A stretch of 64,000 nucleotides of DNA from Solwaraspora sp. WMMA2056. Lineage in GTDB: Bacteria; Actinomycetota; Actinomycetes; Mycobacteriales; Micromonosporaceae. The notes beneath the pieces were generated by a model. It was not told the DNA's origin and did no database searches. It worked only from the letters and a program-made list of their open reading frames with translations. Position numbers and translations under genes: made by a program. Where the stretch lies: NCBI RefSeq assembly GCF_030345095.1, contig NZ_CP128360.1, positions 1,054,001 to 1,118,000 on the forward strand, written 5' to 3'. How positions within the stretch are numbered: the first letter of the stretch is position 1; each line of letters opens with the position of its first letter. Below, piece after piece: positions 1 through 7,980 of this stretch.

Positions 1-88
1 CGACCTGGTCCGGGGTGCCGTCGAGCGCCCCACCGACATAGTCGGCGAGCAGGTCCCGATCGACCTCGGCGAACCGGTCGGCGGTCAC
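1..88 (-). CDS. Anti-sigma factor-like protein, N-terminal fragment
   Basis: Only the first 29 codons are inside the window. The frame opens with GTG at 88, which overlaps the sigM stop codon by four bases (GTGA), so it is translationally coupled to sigM. The visible peptide begins VTADRFAEVDRDLLADYVGG and shows no domain by itself. In actinobacteria the gene directly after sigM encodes the SigM anti-sigma factor (RsmA/Rv3912 in M. tuberculosis), followed by trxB. The assignment rests on that context and on the short acidic N-terminus; the fragment could also be an unrelated hypothetical. Confidence 0.6.
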   Translation of the reverse strand, partial: MTADRFAEVDRDLLADYVGGALDGTPDQV

Positions 89-780
89 CGTTCCTCCTTG
101 GCGCTGTCGCCGCGTGCGGACCCTGATGGGACGTCGTCGAGTCGGCTGGGGTTCCGTGGCGTGAGCGAGGGCACTGGCCCGCAGGGCGGTGCGACAGCGA
201 CGTCCGCCCGGTGCGGGCGGAGATGTCCGAGTAGTCCGGCGAGGCGCGCCCGCCCACGGGCGCAACGGCTCTTGACCGTGCCCTCGGCGACGCCGAGCAG
301 CACCGCGACCTCAGCGACCGGATAGCCCTGCACGTCGACCAGGATCAACGCGGCCCGCTGCTCCACCGGCAGTTCGGCCAGGGCCTGCCGGACGACGAGC
401 GCGGTGTCGTGGTCGACCGCCGGTGCGGCCGGTTCGACGCCACGTACCCCGTCGTCGTCGTCGTGGCTGCCGTCGGGCAGTGGGACCGTCGGATGGGTCC
501 GCCGCCGCCGCAGCCGGTCCAGGCAGGCGTTCACGACGATCCGGTGCAGCCAGGTGGTGACCGCGGAGTCACCGCGGAAGCGGGCAGCCCCCCGGTGCGC
601 CGACAGCAGCGCGTCCTGCAGCGCGTCGGCGGCTTCCTCCCGGTCCCCCACCGTCCGCAGCGCCACGGCCCAGAGCCGGTCCCGGTGCCGGTTCACCAGC
701 TCGGCGAACGCCTCCGGATCGCCCTCGACGTGCGCCCGGAGCAGTTCGTCGTCGCCGAGGTCAGCCCGGCGTTCGGTCAT
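85..780 (-). CDS. sigM: ECF-type RNA polymerase sigma factor SigM
   Basis: A 231-residue ECF sigma factor that directs RNA polymerase to a small regulon, in related genera linked to envelope or stationary-phase functions. Sigma region 2 spans roughly residues 8-95 (EAFAELVNRHRDRLWAVA, then the DALQDALLSAHRG stretch). Region 4 is at about 131-178 (LPVEQRAALILVDVQGYPVA, then the HTH with GVAEGTVKSRCARGRARL). A Pro/Ser-rich tail of about 50 residues follows. The ATG at 780 is chosen because it overlaps the stop of the upstream pseudokinase gene (ATGA, 777-780). The downstream partial gene is coupled the same way, so kinase, sigma and anti-sigma form one operon. The murJ-sigM neighbourhood supports the SigM name over other ECF factors. 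Confidence 0.9.
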   Translation of the reverse strand: MTERRADLGDDELLRAHVEGDPEAFAELVNRHRDRLWAVALRTVGDREEAADALQDALLSAHRGAARFRGDSAVTTWLHRIVVNACLDRLRRRRTHPTVPLPDGSHDDDDGVRGVEPAAPAVDHDTALVVRQALAELPVEQRAALILVDVQGYPVAEVAVLLGVAEGTVKSRCARGRARLAGLLGHLRPHRADVAVAPPCGPVPSLTPRNPSRLDDVPSGSARGDSAKEER

Positions 781-2315
781 GGCCCCTCTACCGTTATCTC
801 CTGGACGCCAATCTGGTACTTCTCGCCGCCGATCGGCGGGAGCTTGGTGATCCACACCATGAGGTACTGGTACGTCTCGTCGGGCGAGAAACCGCTGAAG
901 GTCAGGGTCGCGCCGTCGGCGTTCTCGAACGGTTCGCCGATGCGTTGGGTGAAGGTGTCGACCACCTCGTTGTCGCCGTCCCGGCTCGACCCGGGGTCGG
1001 CCGGGCCGACCAGCAGCTCGGCGGAGCTGCCGGAGGCGGAGAGTTCCACCCGGACGCTGGTCACCGACCGGGGCTCCTGCAGGTCGATCAGCACACCCAT
1101 GCCCCGCTTGAGGTTGCCGAAGTTCGGGTTGCGCTCGTAGGCGTCGGTCAACCAGCCGGTGCTGGTGTCCCCGTCGACCGTGGCCTCGGCACCGTCGAGC
1201 TCGTCGCGGGCCCCGTCGGCGTCGACGATGCGCACCTGGTCGGCGGTGAGCGGGATCGGCTTGGGCGGTGCCGGGGCGGCGGTCTCCCCGGTGCCGGGCG
1301 TCGCGCTGGTCTGGGTCTGCGGTGCGGGTGACTGGCCGTCGCCGCCGTCACCGTCGCCGCCGAGGGCGCTGATGCCGAAGAAGAGCCCGATCACCGCGAT
1401 CACGACCAGGCCGGCGATGCCCGCCGCGATCTTGCGCCGGGAGGCCTGCGCCGGCTCGCTGGGATCGTCGGCCGACGCGGTGAACCGCAGCGGGCCGACG
1501 CTGTCGAGGTAGTGCTCCTCGGTGGCCGCGTCGAGCCGGCTCAGCTCGGCCGCGAGCACCTCGGACGAGGGCAGCGCGAGGCGCGGGTCGAGCAGGTCCA
1601 TGGTCAGGTCGTCGACGTACGCCGGCACGCCGGGACGCAGCTGCCGGGGTGCGACCACCGCACCGGTGGTGTCGCGGACCGCGTCCGGCAGGGCGGTGAC
1701 GCCCGCCTCGTGATGTGGCCAGTGGCCGGTCATCGCGAAGTAGAGCACCCCGCCGATGGCCCGGATGTCGGTCTCGTAGGTGTCGGAGCTGTCGGCACGG
1801 GCATCGGCGAGGACCACCCGACCGTCGTGGCCGATCATCACGGTGCCCGGGTGGATGTTGCCGTGCACCATGCCGGTGGCGTGCACCGCCGCGATCGCCG
1901 AGGCGACCGAGTGGGCGATCATCGTCGCGCGGGCGGCGTCGAGCGGCCCGGCGGCCGCGATCACCTCACGCAGGGAGTCGCCGTCGACCCACTCGCGGAC
2001 CACGTACGCCCGCTGACCTTCGTCGATCGCGTCGTAGACGCCGACGAGGTTGGAGTGGATGACCCGACTGGCCCGTACGGCCGCCTGCAGCATCTCCATC
2101 GCGGAGTCGCCGCCGGGGTAGCGCAGCACGACCGCGACCGGACGACGGAGCACCACGTCGACGCCACGCCAGACCTGCCTACCGGCGCTGTCGTCGTTGA
2201 CGTGCGCAGCCAGCTGGTACCGCTCGGCGAGGATCTCGCCGACGGTTGGCGCTCCGAAGGCCATCATCGGCGGACTGACCTCGTCCGCCTCTTGGCCTTC
2301 GCCGACCTGGGTCAC
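777..2315 (-). CDS. Membrane pseudokinase with extracellular discoidin-like domain (MurJ partner)
   Basis: A 512-residue protein kinase-like protein whose catalytic residues are lost. The beta-3 lysine is replaced (RPVAVVLRYPG where VAVK is expected), the HRD loop reads HGNIHPGTVMI, and DFG reads ADA (VVLADARAD). One transmembrane helix lies at about 295-316 (GLVVIAVIGLFFGISAL), followed by a Pro/Thr-rich linker and a C-terminal beta-sandwich region (about 350-512, DGDTSTGWLTDAY, discoidin/CBM-like) placed outside the cell. In M. tuberculosis the same pseudokinase, TM and extracellular domain are the C-terminal part of MviN/MurJ (Rv3910), which recruits FhaA when phosphorylated. Here the module is a separate gene, just downstream of murJ and coupled to sigM. 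Confidence 0.82.
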   Translation of the reverse strand: MTQVGEGQEADEVSPPMMAFGAPTVGEILAERYQLAAHVNDDSAGRQVWRGVDVVLRRPVAVVLRYPGGDSAMEMLQAAVRASRVIHSNLVGVYDAIDEGQRAYVVREWVDGDSLREVIAAAGPLDAARATMIAHSVASAIAAVHATGMVHGNIHPGTVMIGHDGRVVLADARADSSDTYETDIRAIGGVLYFAMTGHWPHHEAGVTALPDAVRDTTGAVVAPRQLRPGVPAYVDDLTMDLLDPRLALPSSEVLAAELSRLDAATEEHYLDSVGPLRFTASADDPSEPAQASRRKIAAGIAGLVVIAVIGLFFGISALGGDGDGGDGQSPAPQTQTSATPGTGETAAPAPPKPIPLTADQVRIVDADGARDELDGAEATVDGDTSTGWLTDAYERNPNFGNLKRGMGVLIDLQEPRSVTSVRVELSASGSSAELLVGPADPGSSRDGDNEVVDTFTQRIGEPFENADGATLTFSGFSPDETYQYLMVWITKLPPIGGEKYQIGVQEITVEGP

Positions 2316-2793
2316 CCGTCCTCCCTTGTTGATCGTCCGGTCCTTGTTGATCGTTTCGGTCGAACGGCCGCGCCGCTGCTCGCACAGTGTCTGTCGCTGC
2401 CCGCGCGGGTGCCGGTGGGACGTTGCTTCCTACGATAGATGTCGCACGCACCCGTCCAGAGCGACCTTACCTGTGTTCCGCGACGACCAACATGCCAGCT
2501 TCCCGCAGCACCTCGGGGCTCGCCCGCACTGCCCACCGGGCCGCTGCGGCCATCTGGGCCAGGCCGACCCACCGGACCGCGATCATCCGCATAACCTCTG
2601 CGGCTGATAATACGTTGTACCGCCCGGACGGGCTCGGGCTGACCGACGAGGTCCGGACACCGCCCGTAACGAGGATCTTGTTCCTGAGTTATCCACAGCC
2701 TCTGACCTGCTGTCGAGCGTGATAGCCGAAGTTATCCACAGGTTGGTCCACAGGGCGTGGGTACGCCGTACCGCTGTGGAGTCGCCGGCGGTC
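2316..2793. other. Intergenic region between murJ and the pseudokinase gene
   Basis: Without a credible gene: short frames on either strand lack a ribosome binding site or a recognisable product. It is less GC-rich than its flanks. It contains the leader/promoter of the pseudokinase-sigM operon. A possible -10 for the minus strand is the TATCGT at about 2435-2440, which is a weak guess. The murJ-proximal end holds the DnaA-box-like sites listed separately. Confidence 0.5.
2689..2752. promoter_or_regulatory. DnaA-box cluster downstream of murJ
   Basis: Two exact TTATCCACA nonamers lie in the same orientation at 2689-2697 and 2732-2740, with a one-mismatch copy TGGTCCACA at 2744-2752. TTATCCACA is the classical DnaA box. 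Two exact copies 43 bases apart in a GC-rich genome are unlikely by chance. Too few boxes for oriC; it could be a DnaA titration or regulatory site. Confidence 0.6.
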
Positions 2794-4611
2794 TCAGCGC
2801 CCCAGCCGGCGGCGCACCATCGACAACAGGTCGCTCACCTCGCGGATCCGCAGCACCACGGCGAGCCCGAGATAGACCAGCCCGATCACCGCGCCGCCCA
2901 CGAACAACTGGACGAAGGCCATGATCTGACTGGGCGAGTCGCCACCCGGCAGCACGAACAGCACCAGCCACCCGGCCAGCGCGGCACCGACCGCCGCCAA
3001 CGCCACCTTGCCGAAGGTGACCATGATGGCGCCGAACCCGATCCGGCCGACCCGCCGACGGACCAGCCAGGCCGACAGCACCGCCGCCGCCAGGTACGAC
3101 ACACCGTTGCCGATCATCAGCCCGGCCGCCGCGAACTGCACCGACAACGCGGCGAACAGCCCGATCTGCACCAGCACCCGCAAGCCCACCACCGGGATGT
3201 TGATCAACGCCGGGGTCCGGGTGTCCGGCAGCGCGTAGAACGCGAAGGTGAACAGCTGACTGACCGCGAACGGCACCAGGGCCAGGGCGGCGGCGAGTAG
3301 CACCACCGAGGTGGCGGTGGCCGCCTCCGAGCTGAAGGCGCCGTACCGGAACAGGGCGAACGACACCGGCGTGGCCAGCACCGCGTAACAGACCGCGATC
3401 GGTGCGAGCACCGCGGTCACCGTGCGGGTGCCGCGCGACAGGTCGGCCGCGACGTCGTCGAGCCGGCCGTCGGCGGCGGCACTGCTCATCCGGGGCATCA
3501 GCGCGGTGATCACCGAGACCGCGATGATGCCGTGCGCCATCATGAGCAGCAGGAACACGTTGTTGTAGATCAGCGGGCCGGCCTTGTCCTCGTCGCCGGC
3601 ACGGTTGAGCAGGTTGAAGAGCACCACCAGGCCGAGCTGACTGACCGCGACGTAGCAGAACATCCAGGCACCGAGCCGGCCCAGCTCGGCCAGCCCCAGC
3701 TGCCGGAAGTCGAACCGCCACCGCCACCGGAACCCGACCTTGCGCAGGGCCGGGACCAGGCCGGCTGCCTGCACGACGACGCCGAGCAGGGTGCCGCCGC
3801 CGAGCAGCACGATCCGACCCGCCGTCATCTCCTCGGGGCTGACGATCCGGGCACCGAAGACCGCGATGTACGTGCCGAGGGTGGCGATCACGACCAGGTT
3901 GTTGAGGATCGGCGCCCACATCGGGGCGGCGAAGTGCCCCCGGGTGTTGAGCAGCGCGCTGACCAGCGCCGACAACCCGGTGAAGAAGATCATCGGCAAC
4001 ATCAGGTACGACAGCAGCGTGACCAGCCGCCGGAACTCGCCGGTGGTCTCGTCGCTGGAGTACAGGATCGTCAGCAGCGGTGCCGCCGCCATCGCGACCA
4101 GCGTCGCCACCGCGAGCGCGAGCACCGCCAAGGTGAGCAGCCGCTGCGCGTACGCCTGCCCCTGGTCGGCGTCCGACTTGCGCCGCCGCATCAGCACCGG
4201 CACCAGAACGCTGGTCAGGATGCCGCCGAGCAGGAACTCGTAGACCATGCCGGGGAAGATCTGCGCCGTGGTGTAGGCGTTGCCGACCAACGCACCACCG
4301 AGGGCGGCGGTCAGCACCAGGGTGCGCAGGAACCCGGTGCCCCGGCTGACCAGGCTGCCCAGCGCCATGACCGCGCTGTTGGTGGCCGCGCTGCCGCCGC
4401 CGTTCGGATCCGCCTCGGCACCGCCGGGCCGGTCACCCGGCACGTCCGGACCGGCGGCACCGGTGAGCACCGTCGGCGGCTCGGCCGGCGGCGCCGACGC
4501 CTCCACCAGCGGCTGCCCGCCCGGACCGACCGAGATGACCGTGGCACCGTCCGGATCCGGGCCGCCCCGGCCGGGGCCGGCGTTCGCGCTCCGGTACAAC
4601 CCGTTGCCCAT
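2794..4611 (-). CDS. murJ: Lipid II flippase MurJ (MviN)
   Basis: A 605-residue MOP-superfamily membrane protein that flips the peptidoglycan precursor lipid II across the membrane. A cytosolic Gly/Pro-rich N-terminal tail of about 90 residues precedes the MviN core, which opens with the typical SLVSRGTGFLRTLVLTAALG. The usual run of about 14 hydrophobic segments continues to the end, with family motifs such as VLVPVLMRRR and MLPMIFFTGLSALVSALLN. The start is ATG at 4611, with GGAGGTCCG immediately upstream, rather than the in-frame codon 17 codons earlier. Unlike the fused mycobacterial protein it stops after the transporter; the pseudokinase part is the next gene. Confidence 0.95.
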   Translation of the reverse strand: MGNGLYRSANAGPGRGGPDPDGATVISVGPGGQPLVEASAPPAEPPTVLTGAAGPDVPGDRPGGAEADPNGGGSAATNSAVMALGSLVSRGTGFLRTLVLTAALGGALVGNAYTTAQIFPGMVYEFLLGGILTSVLVPVLMRRRKSDADQGQAYAQRLLTLAVLALAVATLVAMAAAPLLTILYSSDETTGEFRRLVTLLSYLMLPMIFFTGLSALVSALLNTRGHFAAPMWAPILNNLVVIATLGTYIAVFGARIVSPEEMTAGRIVLLGGGTLLGVVVQAAGLVPALRKVGFRWRWRFDFRQLGLAELGRLGAWMFCYVAVSQLGLVVLFNLLNRAGDEDKAGPLIYNNVFLLLMMAHGIIAVSVITALMPRMSSAAADGRLDDVAADLSRGTRTVTAVLAPIAVCYAVLATPVSFALFRYGAFSSEAATATSVVLLAAALALVPFAVSQLFTFAFYALPDTRTPALINIPVVGLRVLVQIGLFAALSVQFAAAGLMIGNGVSYLAAAVLSAWLVRRRVGRIGFGAIMVTFGKVALAAVGAALAGWLVLFVLPGGDSPSQIMAFVQLFVGGAVIGLVYLGLAVVLRIREVSDLLSMVRRRLGR

Positions 4612-4666
4612 CGGACCTCCACCCCGTCGGTACGCCGGAATCGCCACGCCGGATGCCGGCACGAGC

Positions 4667-5680
4667 CTATCGGCCGTCGTCGTCGGCCGGGACGATGCCC
4701 GACAGTGCGTCGACCACCCAGGCCGCCTCGGCCGGCACCACCGGCGCGGTCAGCGCGTCCAGCAGGGTCGGATGGTCGCAGCCGGCGTCGGCCAGTGCCC
4801 GGCCGAGCGCCGGGACCGCCGCCGGGTCGCCGGACTCGCGGACCCGCTGCAGCAGCGGAGCGATCCGCGGTGCCCGCCGCCAGGGCGCGTCGAGCAGCCG
4901 CCGGTGCCGGGCGGCCGCCCGGCGGACGAGTTCGGCGACGTCGTCGAACGGGAACGACTCGGCGCCGAGGGTCCGCAGTGGCGTACCGCCGCCGTCGGCA
5001 GGCCCGGCCGCCACCCAGCCCCAGCCGGCCGCGTACCGCCAGTGCACCCCACCGGTGTGCGCCAGATGGTCGCCGACCTGTCGGGCCACCGCGTCGTCGT
5101 CGAAGATCCGCGGGTCGTCGGCGACTGGCGTCGGCCACCAGCGGGGATCGTCGAACAGCGCCAGCGGCGGCTGGTCCGGACCGGCCGCGGGCATCTGCTC
5201 CGGCTCCGGGTCGGCCGACCGGGACAGCCCGCGAAGCGCGGTGGCCAGCATGGTCGCCGGCCGGTCCGGCGCGGCCATCCGATCGGCGGCCACCTGGTCG
5301 GCGGCCACCTGGTCGTCCGCCGACGCGTACCGGTGCAGCAGCGCCACCAGCAGCCCAGGGTGCCGCCACTGCGGGTCGTCCAGGGCGAGCAACTGACCGA
5401 TCAGGTTCAGCTCCGCCCAGCGCAACACGGTCGGGTACGGCCGGCCCGGGTCGGTGCGGGCCAGCGGCAGCGGCTCGGTGGCCCCCGGCTGACGCAGCCC
5501 GAGATGACACTCGCCGTACGCCAGGTCGATCTCCAGCACCAGCCCGTAGCCGCCGGCCACCGGCACCGACACCCGCAGCTCGGCGTGGTGTCCGGGCACC
5601 GGCTCGCCGGCCGGCGGCAGGTACGCCGCCCAGAACGCCGGATCGGTGGTCAGGCCGCGCAGGCTCTCGGGAATCGACAC
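4667..5680 (-). CDS. Conserved hypothetical protein upstream of murJ
   Basis: A 337-residue soluble protein with no recognised domain. It has no signal peptide or membrane segment. It begins MSIPESLRGLTTDPAFWAAY and is rich in Trp, Asp and Pro, with an Ala/Arg-rich helical C-terminal half suggestive of HEAT-like helices. It lies 55 bases upstream of murJ on the same strand, so it is probably co-transcribed, and it is divergent from cca. Codon composition matches its neighbours. The function is unknown; location suggests an envelope-related or lineage-specific role, but nothing in the sequence demonstrates that. Confidence 0.75.
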   Translation of the reverse strand: MSIPESLRGLTTDPAFWAAYLPPAGEPVPGHHAELRVSVPVAGGYGLVLEIDLAYGECHLGLRQPGATEPLPLARTDPGRPYPTVLRWAELNLIGQLLALDDPQWRHPGLLVALLHRYASADDQVAADQVAADRMAAPDRPATMLATALRGLSRSADPEPEQMPAAGPDQPPLALFDDPRWWPTPVADDPRIFDDDAVARQVGDHLAHTGGVHWRYAAGWGWVAAGPADGGGTPLRTLGAESFPFDDVAELVRRAAARHRRLLDAPWRRAPRIAPLLQRVRESGDPAAVPALGRALADAGCDHPTLLDALTAPVVPAEAAWVVDALSGIVPADDDGR

Positions 5681-5739
5681 GGTGGTTCATCCTGCCCGCC
5701 GGCTGCCGGGGCGGCCACAGCGGATAGTCTGGCGGTCCC

Positions 5740-7239
5740 ATGTCCGAGACCTCCGCGCCCCGCGCCACCGATGCCCGTACCAGCACCGATGCCCGCACCA
5801 GCACCGACTCCCGTACCGTCGTGCAACGCAACGCCGTCGCCGAATTGCTGCGGGTGTCACCCGTCGCCGACGAGCTGGGCCGGCGGTTCGTCGCCGCCGG
5901 GCACGAGTTGCACCTGGTCGGTGGCTCGGTCCGCGACGCACTGCTCGGGCGCCTCGGCAACGACCTCGACTTCTGCACCGACGCACACCCGGACCAGACC
6001 CTGGCGGTGCTCAAGGGCTGGGCGGAGGCGACCTGGGAGACCGGTCGCGAGTTCGGCACGATCGGCGCCCGACGCGGCGGCCTCACCCTGGAGATCACCA
6101 CGTTCCGGGCGGAGGCCTACGACGGGGTGACCCGCAACCCGGTCGTCGCCTACGGCAACGATCTCGGCGACGACCTGCGGCGGCGTGACTTCACCATCAA
6201 CGCCATGGCGGTCAGCCTGCCCGACCACGATTTCACCGACCCGTACGGTGGCATCGCCGACCTCGCCGCGAAGATCATCCGGACACCCGGCACGCCGCAG
6301 GAGTCCTTCGGCGACGACCCGCTGCGGATGCTGCGGGCCGCCCGGTTCGCCGCCCAGTTGCGGTTCGCCGTGCACCCCGACGTCCGTACGGCGATGAGCA
6401 CGATGGCCGCCGACCTGGACCGGATCACCGCCGAACGGATCCGTGACGAGTTCACCAAGCTGCTCTGCGGCGCCGACCCGGTCGCCGGTCTGCGGCTGCT
6501 GGTCGACGCCGGACTCGCCGACCGGTTCCTGCCGGAACTGTCCGGCCTGCGGCTGGAGATCGACGAACACGCCCAGCACAAGGACGTGTACGAACACACC
6601 CTGACGGTGGTGAACAACGCCGTCCGGCTGGAGGACGACGGCTGTGACTTCGTGCTGCGGATGGCCGCGCTGATGCACGACATCGGCAAGCCGGCGACCA
6701 AGGCCGTCGGACCGGACGGCCGGGTCAGCTTCCACCACCACGAAGTCGTCGGTGCCCGGCTGACCCGGCACCGGATGAAGGCCATGCGCTACCCGAAGGA
6801 GACCACCGCCCAAGTGGCCAAGCTGGTCGGCCTGCACCTGCGGTTCTACGGGTACGGGCGGGGCGAGTGGACCGACTCGGCGGTCCGGCGCTACGTCACC
6901 GACGCCGGTGACCTGCTGGCCCGACTGCACAAGCTGACCCGTTCCGACTGCACCACCCGCAACCGGCGCAAGGCCGCCGGGCTCGCCGCCGACTACGACG
7001 CGCTGGAGGAACGGATCGCCCGGATCCAGGCCGACGAGGACCTGGCCCGGGTGCGACCGGATCTCGACGGCAACGCGATCATGGAGTTGCTCGGCGTACC
7101 GCCGGGGCCGATCGTCGGCCGGGCCTGGCGGCACCTGAAGGAGCTGCGGTTGGAGCAGGGCCCACTCGACCGGGACGCGGCCGAGGCGGAACTGCTGCGC
7201 TGGGCCCGTGCCGAAGGAATCGGGCCGGCCACCGACTAG
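5740..7239 (+). CDS. cca: CCA tRNA nucleotidyltransferase (class II poly(A) polymerase family)
   Basis: Adds or repairs the CCA 3' end of tRNAs using CTP and ATP. The 499-residue protein has the nucleotidyltransferase signature near residues 60-83 (LVGGSVRDALLGR, then the carboxylate pair in NDLDFCTDA), the RRDFTINAMAV motif, the RNA-binding helical region, and a C-terminal HD phosphohydrolase domain around residue 310 (LMHDIGKPATK, followed by HHHEVVGARL). Length and order match actinobacterial PcnA (Rv3907c). The ATG at 5740 starts a short Thr/Asp/Arg-rich leader with imperfect repeats (ATDARTSTDARTSTDSRT). It is transcribed away from murJ, a conserved arrangement. Confidence 0.95.
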   Translation: MSETSAPRATDARTSTDARTSTDSRTVVQRNAVAELLRVSPVADELGRRFVAAGHELHLVGGSVRDALLGRLGNDLDFCTDAHPDQTLAVLKGWAEATWETGREFGTIGARRGGLTLEITTFRAEAYDGVTRNPVVAYGNDLGDDLRRRDFTINAMAVSLPDHDFTDPYGGIADLAAKIIRTPGTPQESFGDDPLRMLRAARFAAQLRFAVHPDVRTAMSTMAADLDRITAERIRDEFTKLLCGADPVAGLRLLVDAGLADRFLPELSGLRLEIDEHAQHKDVYEHTLTVVNNAVRLEDDGCDFVLRMAALMHDIGKPATKAVGPDGRVSFHHHEVVGARLTRHRMKAMRYPKETTAQVAKLVGLHLRFYGYGRGEWTDSAVRRYVTDAGDLLARLHKLTRSDCTTRNRRKAAGLAADYDALEERIARIQADEDLARVRPDLDGNAIMELLGVPPGPIVGRAWRHLKELRLEQGPLDRDAAEAELLRWARAEGIGPATD

Positions 7240-7280
7240 CGTCGACCACACTGCCGGCGACAGGGCCCCGGGGAGGTCGG

Positions 7281-7913
7281 ATGCAGCCGTACCCGCCACC
7301 GTCCGGACCACTCCCGTTCCCGCCGCCGGCCGGCGGCCGGTCCCCGCAGATGCCGCCAAGTGGTGGCCGGTCCTACCTGGTGCCGATCGTCGCGCTCGCC
7401 ACCACCTTCGTGCTGCTGGTCGCGGCGATCCTGGTGGTGCTGGTGGTCCGGTACGGCGACCGTGTCGGCGGCGACCAGCGGGTCACCGCCGACGGCGATC
7501 CCTGCGTGGTCGGCAGCTGGCAGGTGGACGACTACCAGGAGGACGTCGCGCTGCCCGAGCCGTTCGGCCGCGCCCGGTTCACCGGGACCGGGCCGGGCGC
7601 CCGGGTCGAGCTGCGCGCGGACGGGTACGGCAGGACCGACTACGGCGACGGTACGACGTTCGCCGGTGTGGTCTCCGGGGTCGCGCTGACCCTCACCGTC
7701 ACCGGTGAGGTCACCTACCGGTACCGGGCCGTCGACGGCACTGTCGCCTTCACCGACGTCGTCGCCGACGGCACGGTCACCCTCAGCGGAGCCGGCCTCG
7801 CACCCCAGCGTGACGCGCTCACCGCCGACTTCGACCCGGCCAGCTACGACTGCAGCGGTGACACCCTGACCCAGCAGACCTCGCTCTACTCGGCCCGGAT
7901 GTCGCGCCGCTGA
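7281..7913 (+). CDS. Single-pass membrane-anchored hypothetical protein
   Basis: A 210-residue protein with a Pro-rich cytosolic N-terminus (about residues 1-32), one hydrophobic helix at about 34-58 (VPIVALATTFVLLVAAILVV), and an external domain of about 150 residues rich in Thr, Gly and Asp. The external part contains CVVGSWQVDDYQEDVALPEP and predicted beta strands, reminiscent of lipocalin-like stress-protein domains, and two cysteines that could form a disulfide. It follows cca by 41 bases on the same strand. The function is not recognisable. ATG at 7281 has a GGGGAGG purine stretch upstream. Confidence 0.72.
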   Translation: MQPYPPPSGPLPFPPPAGGRSPQMPPSGGRSYLVPIVALATTFVLLVAAILVVLVVRYGDRVGGDQRVTADGDPCVVGSWQVDDYQEDVALPEPFGRARFTGTGPGARVELRADGYGRTDYGDGTTFAGVVSGVALTLTVTGEVTYRYRAVDGTVAFTDVVADGTVTLSGAGLAPQRDALTADFDPASYDCSGDTLTQQTSLYSARMSRR

Positions 7914-7916
7914 CCA

Positions 7917-7940
7917 CCCGTCGGCAGGTGGGCCGACGGG
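7917..7940. terminator. Bidirectional hairpin terminator
   Basis: CCCGTCGGC (7917-7925) pairs perfectly with GCCGACGGG (7932-7940) around a six-base loop. It starts right after the 7281-7913 gene and lies before the stop of the convergent SPFH gene. No U-tract follows, as is common in actinobacteria. Confidence 0.65.
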
Positions 7941-7980
7941 CGGCCAGCGGATCTCCGGCAGTGCCGGCGTGGCCGGCGGC

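Noticed and set aside
777-2315. Active serine/threonine kinase
   Set aside because: The beta-3 Lys, catalytic Asp and DFG Asp are all replaced.
2312-2572. 86-codon minus-strand frame between pseudokinase and murJ
   Set aside because: Arg/Gly-rich translation and no ribosome binding site; overlaps the likely promoter.
5857-7359. Long antisense frame opposite cca
   Set aside because: It is a shadow of the cca frame in GC-rich DNA; the plus-strand frame has complete family motifs.
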